In this document: positions 1 to 10,907 of the stretch, piece by piece
How the letters are laid out: every line of letters starts with the position of its first letter
How positions within the stretch are numbered: position 1 is the first letter of the stretch
Assembly: GCF_029633865.1 (NCBI RefSeq)
Contig: NC_079223.1
Location: 30,578,782-30,642,781, forward strand
DNA length: 64,000 nt
Origin: Lampris incognitus
Taxonomy: Eukaryota; Chordata; Actinopteri; Lampriformes; Lampridae
Reading direction: 5' to 3'
Program-made: the position numbers and the translations under genes
The notes under the pieces: generated by a model
Seen by the model: the letters and a program-made list of their open reading frames with translations, nothing else
Told to the model about the DNA's origin: nothing
Database searches by the model: none

Positions 1-173
1 CACCCACTTCATGGCATATTGCTGAAGATAATGGGAGAGTGAAACCAAGTTGCTGTATGAAAGGCTGCATGTGAATAGAAGGATAGAAACCCCCACCTGG
101 ACAGTCAGTGGCCACTTCTTGCAAATATGTACTTACATTTGGTCATTTAGCAGATGGTTTTATCTGAAGTGAC

Positions 174-1163
174 TTACAATAAGTAAATGAAAGAAGCAAG
201 AAACAATGTTTTCTTTTTACTCAACAGATAAAATCGTTCAGTTACCCTGATTGTTAGGTTGGAAGTGGTCTCCTTCCTTTTTGTGTGGGGCTCTAAAAAC
301 TGCAGCCGGGTCAGGATCCATTGCTGCCTGCCAGTCTTCTGGGCTGCAAAATGTCCTTCTTGTACTGGGTATACTGAGTTCGCAGAGAATCCCATCTCTT
401 CCTGAGCTCTTTCTCTGAAATCAAAGCCAAGTTTTAAGCATTTTTCTTAGTTAGCATGTCTGATTCATGTCTATATGCAGTGTTAGCAAGTTAATTTTGC
501 TCTTCTTGTTGTGACAGGACAGACTCAAGATGCTAGTTAGCTAGCTAGTACATAATAACAACACAACTTGCCTGTTCCATAAAGCAAGTCCAATTAAGAA
601 TTTGTTTTATGGGACCAAATCAACTGAAAATGAGTCAGACTAACTAAAATAAGCCTGGCTATTTTGGTAAACAGAATGAACAAATTGTAGAGCCGAAGGA
701 ACGGAGAAGACGTAGGTTCACACTTTAGCCGTGTAGGCAACTTTCTTTAATCAACGGTAAATCAGAGAGACAACAAAACCACAGCTCGACTGAGCGGAGG
801 CGGCAAGAATAACCAGAAAACTGGCTGAACAACCATAACTTAACCCTGCGTTAACCTGCCAGGGCAACCCTGACTTAACCCTTAGTTCCTGGGGTGAATT
901 CTATCCCCAATACGTGTCCACCACAAAATGATATTTACCGTGCGCTAGCGAACAATAACACAAACAATTATGAACAGTTTCTAAAGAGCTCAATGGCCAA
1001 AAAAAATCTTACCTGATATAACAAGTTTATTTTTGATCTCATGCCAGAGTTCTGTTTTCACCACTTGGTTGGCATAATGTTTTTCTGTAATGTTGTAAAG
1101 AGCTGGCCTCTCCTGAATCACACTGATCAGCTGGTCTTCAGTTTCTTCATTCCAGATTGCCAT
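174..1163 (-). pseudogene. Harbinger-type MADF/Myb-like protein, two exons, frameshifted
   Basis: Exon 1 runs 1163 to 1013 from an ATG (MAIWNEETEDQLISVIQERP...) and ends at ATATCAG/GTAAG. Exon 2 begins at 414 after a TTTCAG acceptor and continues in phase into KELRKRWDSLRTQY. This helix-rich pattern (W near the start, then WHEI, then LRKRWDSLR) is the MADF/Myb-SANT-like DNA-binding module. In fish it is commonly the second protein of PIF/Harbinger transposons, where it helps bring transposase to the element ends. After QYTQYKK the frame breaks: the expected tail (KTGRQQWILTRLQFLEPH) lies in another frame, implying a 1-nt indel and a dead copy. No DDE transposase partner or TIRs were found nearby. 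The MADF call is fairly firm; assignment to Harbinger rests on family knowledge. Confidence 0.65.
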
Positions 1164-1423
1164 GTCGTGAAAATATCAGATTCTTGAAATGTTCAGGTGA
1201 GATTTCTTTTTTTCTTTTTTTTATGTTCAGGTGAGATGAAGACGAAAATGAGAAGAGCCTTCTGTGTGTGGCCTCTTGACTTTGTCATTTGTTTGCTTTC
1301 GTAACTTCCGTTTCTCTTCTCATGCACCGATTCGCTAAGCTGAACAGCCAACCAGAGTGATCAGCTGAAAAGCTGCCGACAGGGGTCCGACTAGTGGAAA
1401 TAAAGCGGGACACACTGCAAAAA

Positions 1424-1693
1424 CTAGGGCCACAGATGCTCACTGATGGCCCAACATTGGTGTGTCATGGCCTTAACAAGTTCGCCCCCAGCAAAATGCC
1501 TTCTGTGTTTTGCGTTTAGTGTCATCACTTCATAATTAACTCTGGTAGTGTTTTCCTTTGATTCCTTCGCCCGAGTAAAATGCCACTGCTGGAAGGCTAG
1601 GCTTGCATCGAGCTGTTTCACTTTCTTCACCATTTCACTGATGGACAATCGCTGGTATGAATTATGCTTAGTCTCGTAATGTCTCTTGACCAA
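1424..1693 (-). pseudogene. hAT transposase fragment (ZBED5/FAM200-like N-terminal part)
   Basis: An 89-codon open stretch reads KRHYETKHNSYQRLS, then LDASLAFQQWHFTRAKES and FAGGELVK. This resembles the segment just after the BED zinc finger in ZBED5/FAM200-type hAT transposases: H-x4-H end of the finger, then a QQ-x2-F helix, then the F-x-G-E-x-VK motif. The catalytic region is absent. The piece stops beside sequence at 1684 that itself resembles a hAT end, so it is probably a leftover of an internally deleted copy. Confidence 0.5.
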
Positions 1694-1842
1694 GGCTGGA
1701 TTACGGACCGGGCATGTCGGGCGAGTGCCCCAGGGCCCTGGACCACGAAGGGCCCCAAATGGTCAGGTGTATTGTGTTCGCATATAGTAGGGATCCCTAA
1801 TCATACCCTACAAGGGGCGCTTGTTCCAACCCTGCGTTACGA
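1684..1842. repeat. hAT-like terminal sequence (MITE-like)
   Basis: CAAGGCTGGATTACGGACCG followed by GGGCATGTCGGGCGAGTGCCCCAGGGCCC resembles the ends of fish hAT/MITE elements. The opposite end was not located, so this may be a solo or truncated end. Confidence 0.35.
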
Positions 1843-2004
1843 TGCAGGGCCCAAGCTAGTCTCTATTGGTGCAGTGGCCCCAAGCTACAGTCTCTACTGA
1901 TGCAGGGCCCCAAGCTACAAAGTCTCCATTGATGCGGGGACCCAAGCTACAGTTTCTATTGATGTGGGGTCCAAGCTACAAAGTCTCTATTGATGCGGGG
2001 CCCC
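1843..2004. repeat. GC-rich minisatellite, about 5 units of 27-32 bp
   Basis: Units read GCAGGGCCCCAAGCTACA, then (AA)GTCTCTATTGAT, with variable length and point differences. The array is imperfect and adjoins a hAT-like terminal sequence. Confidence 0.7.
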
Positions 2005-2159
2005 ATGAAGGTTTGCCTTCATTCTCCACCTTTTTTATATAACAGGGTATATCTAAAGATAAAAAGAGAATAAGTTGTTGTGTCTACATGGGACAAATGT
2101 ATTTTGCAGTAGCAAGAAGCTGTTCATTGTTACGGTATTAAATTGTAAGAGATAAACAA

Positions 2160-3430
2160 AATTTATAAATATAATAATACACTTTAATACATTTTATTTG
2201 TATAGTATATTTCATTATCAAAGACATTCTCAAAGTGCTTGACAGTGCATTAAAACAATAAAAACAGGCAACAACAAAAATATTACATGGTTAAGTTAAA
2301 GAGCATTTCTGAGTAAAAGTTTCTCAAGGCATTTTTTAATGGAAGCCATAGTCTGGGGAGCCCTTAAATGGTCCGGGAGGGCATTCCACAGATGGGGGGG
2401 ATGGCAGAGCAAAACGTCCAGTCTACCATCGTCCTGGGTGTGTGGAGGAGCAAGCTGCTGCCAGACTGGAAATTGCAGGAAGGATTTTTTTTGGGGGGGG
2501 GGGGGGATTCTTTGAGGTATGGAGGTGCATTGCCTCAGATGCATTTGAAGGTTAATAGCAAATCCAGGATGGGGTGATGTGGTGGTTTTTCCGCACTTTC
2601 ATCGTGATCCTGGCAGTGGTGTTTTGGATGCACTAGAGCTTCCAGAGACTCCTGCCAGGAATCTAGATGAAGTGTGTGTTGCAGTAGTCCAGTCTCAAGG
2701 AGACAAAAGCGAGAATGAGCTTCTTAGCATCAGCGATGTTGAGGGTGGGATGGAGTTTGGCAATGTTTTTAAGGTGGTAGAATGAGGTCTTGCAGAGATA
2801 TTTAATGTGGGTGTCAAAGGTTAAAGAGGGGGTCAAACTTGAGGTCAGTGATTCAGGAGAAGAGAGAGTTTGGCCATCAATGGTGAGGGGGTTTGTGGGA
2901 GAAAGTTTAACCTGGTGAGGGGTGCCAATGAGTAGGGCCTTGGTTTTGCTGCTCTTTAGCTGAAGGAAGTTGTGCTTCATCCACACCCATCATCTCCTCG
3001 AGGCAGATGTTGATCCATGTGAATGTAGCAGAGGGATTTGGGACAGTTTTGATGTATAGTTGTGTGTCATCAGCATAGCATTGGAATGATAGTTGGTTTT
3101 AACAGAGGTGTGGAGGATGAAGACGTCGTTCAGGGGAGTGTTATAGAAGGATACAGATTCATCAGTGGAGGAAATGGCCGGATGAGGGAGGTTAGAGAAG
3201 TCAGTAGACAGGCTGGCTGAGCTGATATTTTTCCAGCTACAGAAATGCATAGTATGCTTGTATTTAGTTGGGGGTGGGGGGCAGCAAAAAGTCAGAACTA
3301 TTGAGACCTTGTGGTCAGAGACACTAAGGTCCTTGACCTGAAGGTTGCTGATGGGATCAGAGTCTGTGATAACCAGGTTCAATATGTGCCCTGGGTGGTG
3401 TGTGGGGACATTGGCATATTGTTTGTAGGG
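2160..3430 (-). pseudogene. L2-like LINE fragment (endonuclease C-end, RT C-end, 3' tail)
   Basis: Read on the minus strand, 3454-2990 gives an endonuclease C-terminus (VPTHHPGHILNLVITDSD, then VSDHKVS, the DH catalytic pair of AP-type endonucleases). After an internal deletion, 2986-2663 gives the region downstream of the RT palm (WMKHNFLQLKSSKTKALLIG, FVSLRLDYCN). Near 2386-2300 comes the C-terminal WNALPDHLR. The 3' end carries a CACTTTGAGAATG-type L2 tail and an AT-rich terminus near 2160. The RT active site is missing and several frames are used, so the copy is dead. The left boundary near 3430 coincides with the start of a hAT-like end. Confidence 0.7.
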
Positions 3431-6400
3431 TTGGGTATTGAAAAATGGTGCCATTTGGCACCGACTGAAATATGACAGCCCTACAGAGTATCAATTTTTT
3501 TTGGAAAAAATGGTGCCAAATTTCGATACTTTACGGTAGATGATGTGAACACTATCGCAGCCAGCTAATAATTTCCTGTGTTGTTGTATACAGGTGGCTT
3601 CACTTCAGCATGAAGCTATTTGGGTAAATGGACTCATGACTACCTTGGAGTTGAAAGTAGGCTGGGCAAATTAAATGAGCTAACATTGCGCTTGACAAGA
3701 TGTGTTCTAAAACATGGTTACATTTTGTCAAAACTTACAGCAATACTGTAAAATGCAACTGCTGCAATGTTATAAAATGCAAGTCCAGGAACACCTCAAA
3801 TATGATAAAACATTTGACCACTCATGGCATAAACTTAAGACTTGACAACAGCACCATCCTTGACAACACCCCATCTGGCGAGCATGAGAGCTCCACCACC
3901 AGTACTAGTTCTTCTTCTGCTGGCAATGATGAAATAATAGGTACAATTCTCACTTGAAAGTAGTTAGCCAATAGCAGGTTAACTGTGTGCCAAATATTTG
4001 TTCTGATATTAAGCCTGGTAAGTTAGTTGTGTTACTGCATTATTAGCATACCTAGTTAGCATAACTCGCTAGTTAGTTGGCTTTGCATTTGCCTTTGACT
4101 TTATCTCATGTTTCATCTCACACTAAGGTCCCTCTGTCCAAGCCAACAGCACTGTAGCTGATTCAACCCCTCTGTGACTCCCTTTATTATGGCAGTTAGT
4201 AATACTAAGCTAAGAAAAGAAAAGAGACTAATGCCACCAGGCTGTGATCTGCTTTATAGTTAAGGGGTTGTATCCTTTGAATACAGTCGAATCTCTATAT
4301 TTTATGTAGGTTTGCAGTGACAGCTAGAGCATAAAAGTCTCAGATTTGGAAAACCTGACTTCAGAAAGTAGAAGTATGTATTGAATGTATGTAATGAAGT
4401 ATTTGCTCCATTCATGGACTAAACCAGCTGATTTCACAAATTAGTTCACATAGGAGTCTGAAGAGCTGTGCTAATTAGAATCAGTCGGTTTAGTGCATGG
4501 GTGGGGCTAATGCATGGTTTGTAGTACTTCTACTTGCTGAAGCTGGGTTTTCCGCCTCCTAATGAACAGTTTGCAAGACATACACTGTTTCTTTTTTTCT
4601 TTGTTTTATTAAGAGAAATGGTAGCAGCCTTGAATCCCTATTACCAGCCCCCATCCAGAGACATACTGTCCAATACATTTGTACCTGCTTGATACAAGGC
4701 AGAGAGAGAGAGAGTGAGGTGAAGGAAGTGGTGCTGACCTGTGACAGATGGACAAGCATCGCACAGGACCATTATCACTCAGTGACAGTCCACTTCATAA
4801 AGTCAGGTAAAGTGATGTAGAGTTTTTCAAACCAAGCCCGTCTACCAAGCGCAGACAGGAGTGAATGTGGCTGCATAAATTACCTTTATATTGGATGAGT
4901 TTCACATCAAAGAGAAGGTGGTGGTGATTACAATGGACAATGCCGCGAATATGGATGTGCCTTAATCTTAATATGGATGTCTTAATCTTGCAGCACAGAA
5001 GCTCTACACAGAACAAAGTGTTGCCAGATGGGCTGCCTGAATCCACACATGTGGCAGAAAAGGGATGTCTTGGCTAAACCAGTCCTCAAAGAAAAGCAAC
5101 ACCTCCCAAGTATGTCACCATCATTATTTTCAATAAAAAAGAGCTATTTTTATATGTGGATAAATATCCTAGCTAACTAATGTTTTTATATTTTAGGACC
5201 TCCCTGAACACAGACTGGTGTTGAATGTGACGACCAGTTGGAATATATTGTTCCTGATGGTTGAAAGGTTCACTGCTGTTCAGGCAACTTATATAGACCG
5301 ACACCTGAGAGGGTCAATGGAAAGGGATAGCTTAGGTTGTTGAGGCTTTTTTTTAATGTTTAGAGCAATATGCTTTATAGGCTAGACTACTGTCTAAAAG
5401 GTTGTGTTTGAGTGTGTTGTATGTGTTGGCTGTATTTTTTCTTTCAGACTGGAAATAATCACAGATCAGGACTTTCAAGAAGGCAGAGGACTTTGTTAGT
5501 ATAATGAAAGTCCTGTATGTGTCAACTTTGTATTTCTGCAGAGCATACCGCAACTTTCAGCCAGATTTTTCCAATCATGTAGATGCTGGAAGCCCACTTT
5601 AAAGTTGGAGATGGTGAGGACTTCTTCTCTGCCACTGTCAAGAGGAACATCTGGTTGACCTCTCTAAGGGGTACAAAATAAGTTCTGGGTACCTGTCTGT
5701 GGGTCCTTAAGTCTTAAAATGTTTTAAATTCAACATTACAAATATTAGACCTGAAAGTCATCAAATTGTCTTACTTTTGAATTTACAATGTCATAAGTTC
5801 AACAAATATTTTCTCAGATTTTATTTATTCATTTATTTCTTTTTGTCAGTTTTTTTTCCTGCTGCAGAATCAAGTTCTGATGGCCTATAAAACCCTAAGC
5901 CTACCTATAGTAATTTTAACTTCAATGCTGAACCTAATATACTTACATGGTACACTTACCTATTGGAAAAATGTGTATTCTACATCAACCCAACTCCTTT
6001 TACCTTTACCTGTTATACCTTTATACCAAGTTACCTGTAGAGAGAAATCCAAGAAAATTCTAGTAATAATACTAGCAATAAATAGTAATGATTAAATTGA
6101 CTAGAATTGCCCCTACAACTTGAGTTTGACTTGTATGTCTTATAATTTGCTCTAACAAGAGCCAACAATCCAGGCATTCCTGGAAGAGGCCACTGCTATG
6201 GATCCGCTGTTTAAAGCTAAAGTCCAGGATGCTGCTGTGTAGGTGAGACTTGAGGAAGACGCTTGCTTGCAGTTGCAAAACCAGAGACAGGCACTTCAGA
6301 GGGGTTTATATTAAGCCGACAGACTATCTTTTAGACACTTATGTATGGAACTAATTATGAACATATCTCTTTCCGTTTATAATGGAACATCAATCTAATG

Positions 6401-6960
6401 ATGGATGATGATGAAAGAAGCAGCAGCACTAGAAGAGAATGAATATGATGGCATGGATTATGTAAAAGATAAGGCAAAAATGGTGTATGATAATCTCAGT
6501 GCCATGCCACTGTCCCCTGTCTGTTGTCATTCTGAGCCATGTTGCTTACGTCTGCCTCTTTTTTTTTCAGATTTCCCCACAAAAGAGGTGGACCCCCTTG
6601 ACTACACTCAGTGAACACTTTGTGGAAGAAGACAGGGCCCTAAACATAAATGGTAATGTGGAGAGTGCCAGCACCAACACGCAGACTTGACACAGAGAAG
6701 ACCAGAAAGGAATTGGAGCCTTACAGAAGCCTACCTGATGTGTTAACCTCAACAAAAACAGTAATCTGGCGGTTGGGGGGGGGGGGACTTTCCCGATCAT
6801 GTTTGACCTTAGTGCTAGGTACTTGTGTCCCCATCATCCACTCCAGTTGAGCACACTTTCTCAACAAGTGGGGACACAATTAGTGTGGGAAGGGCTTGTC
6901 TTCTGCCAGAAAAGACAGATATGATTATCTTCCTCCATAAGAATTCTAACTGAATGGACA
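3427..6960 (+). pseudogene. Decayed hAT transposase (ZBED-like) with BED finger
   Basis: A hAT-like end (TAGGGTTGGGTATTGAAAAA) begins near 3427. At 3700-3957 a BED zinc finger is readable (WLHFVKTYS...CNCCN...HLTTHGI). Later fragments in the same direction match successive hAT blocks: VVLTCDRWTSIAQDHYHSV near 4715, VVVITMDNAANMDV near 4915, LNVTTSWNILFLMVERFTA near 5220, FLEEATAMDPLFKAKV near 6175, and the C-terminal dimerisation block VEHTFSTSGDTISVGRACLL near 6846. Frameshifts and stops separate them. Introns may account for some breaks, but several stops lie inside blocks. It starts where the L2-like fragment ends, so it probably inserted into that LINE. No right end was found. Confidence 0.65.
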
Positions 6961-7081
6961 TATACCAGTTACTGCAACTTGTGTATTGACGTGAGAGGGT
7001 CCTGTCAAAAAATAACCCACATTAAAACTGCCAGTCTGCATGTTGACCTCATTGTCATTGTATCCTTTCAATCTCAAAGTG

Positions 7082-7082
<1 letters not shown>

Positions 7083-7141
<59 letters not shown>
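7083..7141. repeat. (TA)n microsatellite
   Basis: About 59 bp of uninterrupted TA repeat immediately before the R2/R4-like LINE fragment. Confidence 0.95.
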
Positions 7142-7144
<3 letters not shown>

Positions 7145-7783
7145 TGAAACAAGGATGAAACAAGGAACATCCGCGAGTACATCAGCATGATCTGCTGGGT
7201 GAGTACCTCAGGCAGCAGAAAACAGAGAGTGGGAGGAAGGAGAAGAGGAGGTATCATGAAAGACTAAGCCCCTTTATGGGATGTACCACCAACAGATCGA
7301 AGACGTGGCTGATATCGAGAAATCCTACCAGTGGCTAGAAAAGGCTGGACTGTAGGACAGCACAGAGACTCTAATCATAGCAGCACAACAACAGGCACTC
7401 AGGACCAGATCGCTTGAGGCAGGGGTCTACCACACCAGACAAGACCCAAGATGCAGGCTGTGCAAAGATGCCCCTGAGAAAGTTCAGCACTTAGTAGCAG
7501 GGTGTAAAGTGCTACCTGGGAAAGTGTACATTGAAAGGCATAACGAAGTGGCTGGGATAGTGTACAGGAACAATGTACTGAATACAAACTGGAAGTCCGT
7601 AAGTCCAAATGGAAGACACCGCCAAAGGTGGTTGACAATGGCAGCGATCCTGTGGGACTTCAAGTTCCAGACTAACAAGCAGGTGCTGACTAACCAACCA
7701 GACATTGTGGTGGTTGACGAGGAACAGAGGACAGCAGTTGTGTATCAATCCTGAGCGATAGCAACATCAGGAAGAAAGAGCAT

Positions 7784-7819
7784 CTAGTTCTTCTTTCAGT
7801 CAGCTGAAAGAAGAACTAG
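7784..7819. repeat. Perfect 16-bp inverted repeat with 4-nt loop
   Basis: CTAGTTCTTCTTTCAG (7784-7799) and CTGAAAGAAGAACTAG (7804-7819) are exact reverse complements around TCAG. It lies within the LINE frame and replaces expected coding sequence. Confidence 0.9.
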
Positions 7820-7863
7820 TTTAGATGTGGAAGGATAAATCCACAGTAGTCCCAGTGGTAATA

Positions 7864-8056
7864 TTGGGAGAAGGATACTGAATATGGAGCTGCCGGGAAA
7901 GAGGAAAAGAGGAAGGCCAAAGAGGAGGTTTGTGGATGTGGTGAGGGAAGACATGCAGGTGGCTGGTGTGACAGAGGAAGACGCAGAAGACAGGAAGAAA
8001 TGGAAACGGATGATCCGCTGTGGCGACCCCTAACGGGAGCAGCCGAAAGTAGTAGT
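7864..8056 (+). mobile_element. 5'-truncated RTE-type LINE insertion with 19-bp TSD
   Basis: Only the last ~60 codons of the RTE ORF remain (MELPGKRK, then VVREDMQVAGVTEEDAEDR, ending IRCGDP-stop), followed by the (AGT)n tail. The same C-terminus occurs in the longer copy at 30893-32745. Flanks 7845-7863 and 8057-8075 are identical (AGTAGTCCCAGTGGTAATA), which is the TSD, although part of it could be claimed by the AGT tail. The insertion interrupts the R2/R4-like LINE frame at a VPVVI codon run that resumes on the other side. Confidence 0.8.
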
Positions 8057-8220
8057 AGTAGTCCCAGTGGTAATAGGAGCAACATCTGAGATCTCTGTCC
8101 AGAAGAGTGTAGTCCTTGGAACAGCTAAGATACTGTGCAGAACCCTCAAACTCCCAGGCCTCTGGTAGAAAACCCACGCTTGAGGAAGACGCACACAACC
8201 TGACATAGGGTGAGAGGGAG

Positions 8221-8228
<8 letters not shown>

Positions 8229-8293
<65 letters not shown>
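8229..8293. repeat. (TA)n microsatellite
   Basis: About 65 bp of TA repeat directly after the R2/R4-like LINE 3' end. Confidence 0.95.
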
Positions 8294-8297
<4 letters not shown>

Positions 8298-8568
8298 CCT
8301 TCAGTACAGTACTTACATGTATGTTTACATGTACTTATCTGTAGACTACCATTGCTAATAGTTTGAATTTCTGCTTTGATTCATTCAATAAATACTCTCC
8401 AGTGGTTAAGTTCCTGGCTCGCTTTGATGCTAAAACATCACAAATTGTCCTAAGCTCAATGTGTTTTGCTTGTTGTGGGAATAATGACTCCTTCTAGATT
8501 TAATTCCATCACTTTGATCATACCCCCTACTCGGGTGTAAACTTTTGAACTTCTGTTTGTTCTTTCCA

Positions 8569-8572
<4 letters not shown>

Positions 8573-8634
<62 letters not shown>
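8573..8634. repeat. (TA)n microsatellite
   Basis: About 62 bp of TA repeat. Confidence 0.95.
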
Positions 8635-8639
<5 letters not shown>

Positions 8640-9199
8640 GTTCAGATACTACACATCTATATCAAAGACCTCACATTAAAACACTGTAACAATTTCCATA
8701 AAATCATCCTATTTGTCATAGGAAAAAAACATTCACTGGGCATTTCTTTAAACCTTTTTCTTTTTCAGGTTTCTTGCAAAGATCTCCTCAATGCAACGCC
8801 AGCTCAAAAGCTCAAACAACGTCATGAGGCGATGTGAGAGGCAGCATCTATTCAGGCAAACTCATTTGCAAATCTTTGAATAAGGATGGGAAGTCAGGTG
8901 CTGAACAATTCAGTTGAGAATGTTTTTGGCAGTGTCATTTGTGTTGGTCTCATCTCTGGGAAATGGACTGAATCTCTCACCCCTCGTAACTCCTATGACC
9001 CTTCATATGAAAAAGGACAATAGTAAAAATATGAAAATTGCGATAGTGTTATTGTGGATTTTTTTTGTCGCATTACTAGGCAAATGCTATAGCCAGCACT
9101 ACACCAACTACTAAAGTATTTCCTGTGTTTATTCTCATCACATTACTTTGCAAATGCAATAGTATTTCTATAGCTGAGACTGTTCCAAAAGTGTTCCTG
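8635..9199. other. No assignable feature
   Basis: AT-rich sequence with short frames only (8634-8837, 8914-9114). I see no family motif, no splice-bounded exon and no terminal repeat. Confidence 0.4.
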
Positions 9200-9440
9200 T
9201 TACTGTATTAAATTCTGTTGTACATGGTAATAGTTTTATTGTGTTTACCAAATTTATCTAGCCTATCAATATTATTAATTACTTATAGATTTTATTCCAT
9301 ATTTACCTCCCTAGGGTGTTATTATTTATTGTTTGTGCTATTTGTTAGTTTGCATGTTACTCTGTTTTTTGTGTACAACAAGCTGCTCCAAACAAATTGC
9401 CCCTAACGGAATTAATAAAGTTGTTTGTATTGTATTGTAC
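9200..9440 (+). repeat. LINE 3' tail with (GTATT)n end
   Basis: The segment ends AAATTGCCCCTAACGGAATTAATAAAG, then TTGTTTGTATTGTATTGTA. The 'ATTGCCCC...ATTAATAAAGT' ending with a short tandem pentanucleotide tail is typical of fish LINE 3' ends. No coding sequence is attached, so the clade is not named. Confidence 0.5.
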
Positions 9441-10184
9441 AATACTGTTTGCATGTAGAGTAATGTGATTAAAAAAAAGAAGGAAAATAAAAATTGTTTT
9501 CACTTATATTTTTTTCTATTTGGCTCTTTTTATGCGCTCATTGTTTTTAATTAATTATTTTTTAATTAATTTATTTTTTTCTTAATGTTCATGATAATTA
9601 AAATGACTTTATATATATAGCACTTTTCTAAAACAATGTTACAAAGTGCTTTACAAAGAAATGAAACCACCTCAGTACTGGGATATTGTTAAATTGTAAA
9701 CACTTGTTTATGGAACGATACATCTAATTTCTCCATTTATTCAAGTTTTGAATAATATTTTGCTAGAAACAGTTTTGTTTTTTTTTGGTTACAATCTGAC
9801 TTGCTGATTTGTGGGACAAAGTTTTTTTTATTTTCCATAGAGAGTCAGACTGAATGTGTAGGTAAATCCTCCGGTTAGGCCTCTTAATTTGTATTTTAAA
9901 CACCAATGTCTGTTCGAATCTACCTGTGTGGGTAAAACAACTCTTTGCTGCTGTGATTCATCAGAAACAAAATCTAGGGGGAGGTCTGATCTAGATAAAG
10001 GTAAAATCAGGAGAGTGGCCTCGTAGGCAGTCATGCTGGTCCCATGTTGCCCTGCAGGCCAACGCAGTCTTGCAGGTCAATAACTCCGAGAATTTCTCTT
10101 TCATGAGAATTAGTTTTGTCGCCTCTTTTTGAGATAGAAAAAAAATACCTGCCTGTCTGGAAAATGAATGGCGGGTCACAGCTT
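9441..10184. other. AT-rich spacer; possible L2 tail near 9617
   Basis: Only short frames. A TATATAGCACTTTTCTAAAAC ... ACAAAGTGCTTTACAAAG stretch near 9617-9660 resembles the reverse of an L2/SINE 3' tail. Nothing else is assignable before the Academ-like element begins. Confidence 0.4.
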
Positions 10185-10508
10185 TAGTCTGGTCAGTTAA
10201 GGGCAAATATGGGGTCAAGGCTGCAAAAAGTCATTCACATTTGAGCCAATGTTTTTCTGTTAATTTAGGGTCCAATAAAGAAAAAAATGCAAGGAGCCCA
10301 AAATTTTAGGTGGGGGAAGTCTCTGAAATGGCCACGCCCACTTTTTAGGCCTGGAAATCAGTATCTCGGCTCCTGAATGTCGCAGAGAGCTGATCATGGG
10401 CTCAAAAGAAGCAGAAGCACCACATTTATATAAGCATTATGAACAAACATATACCCCAAAACCTTTACTTTTTCAGGTATTTACAAAAAACTAATTTTCA
10501 CTGGTCAC
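10185..10508 (+). repeat. Left terminal inverted repeat of the Academ-like element
   Basis: Pairs with 16703-17016 in inverted orientation with high identity over most of its length. A small insertion near 10203-10215 is absent from the right copy. Landmarks in both are GCAAAAAGTCATTCACATTT, GGCCACGCCCACTTTTTAGG and CGCAGAGAGCTGATCATGGG. Confidence 0.85.
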
Positions 10509-10700
10509 ATACATGGCCACGCCCACTTTTTAGCCCTGGGACTATATCTCAGGCTCAGCTCTCGGAGGTTGCCCCGAGTTGATATTGGGCTCAAAAGATG
10601 TGGAAATAACTATTTATATTAGTGCTCTGAACAAATATACTGTATGCCCTAAAACCTTCACGTTTTGAGCTATTCATGAACATGTTCTTTTTTCCATTGA
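10509..10700 (+). repeat. Diverged second copy of the inner TIR (subterminal direct repeat)
   Basis: ATGGCCACGCCCACTTTTTA, then GGGCTCAAAAGATG, TTATATTAGTGCTCTGAACA and CCCTAAAACCTT repeat the order of landmarks seen at 10329-10480, in direct orientation and clearly diverged. The right end has only one copy. Confidence 0.7.
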
Positions 10701-10907
10701 ATTGATCAGCAGCATGCAATCAACTTTAGCCAAATCTGTGCAAGAAGGCTATACAGTTTGTTTGAGTAAAAGTGTTACATCTACTCATGGAGTGCTAGTA
10801 TTCAAGTTGACTCTTTGTTATAAGAGGAGGAACCCAGTAACCACCAAAGAAACAAAGCAAACCATGTGAGGTCCAAAAAAATCTTTATTTTAACCTCACA
10901 CATCCCA

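Larger units (their letters stand above)
7142..8200 (+). pseudogene. R2/R4-like LINE C-terminus (CCHC + restriction-like endonuclease)
   Basis: The frame reads YQWLEKAGL, then YHTRQDPRCRLCKDAPEKVQ and HLVAGCK (CCHC knuckle, C-x2-C-x7-H-x4-C), then VLTNQPDIVVVDEEQRTAVV. That last stretch is the PD...D motif of the restriction-enzyme-like endonuclease found C-terminal to RT in R2/R4/Rex6-type LINEs. A stop follows near 7752. Related coding resumes at about 7804 (LKEELV) and again after 8075 (TSEISVQKS, LGTAKILCRTLKLPGLW). The RT domain is absent: this is a 5'-truncated copy, interrupted by an RTE insertion at 7864-8056 and by a local inverted duplication at 7784-7819. The exact clade is uncertain. 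Confidence 0.65.

Noticed and set aside
3700..3957. Stand-alone host BED zinc-finger gene
   Set aside because: Downstream hAT transposase blocks in the same orientation and a hAT-like end upstream show it is a transposon remnant.
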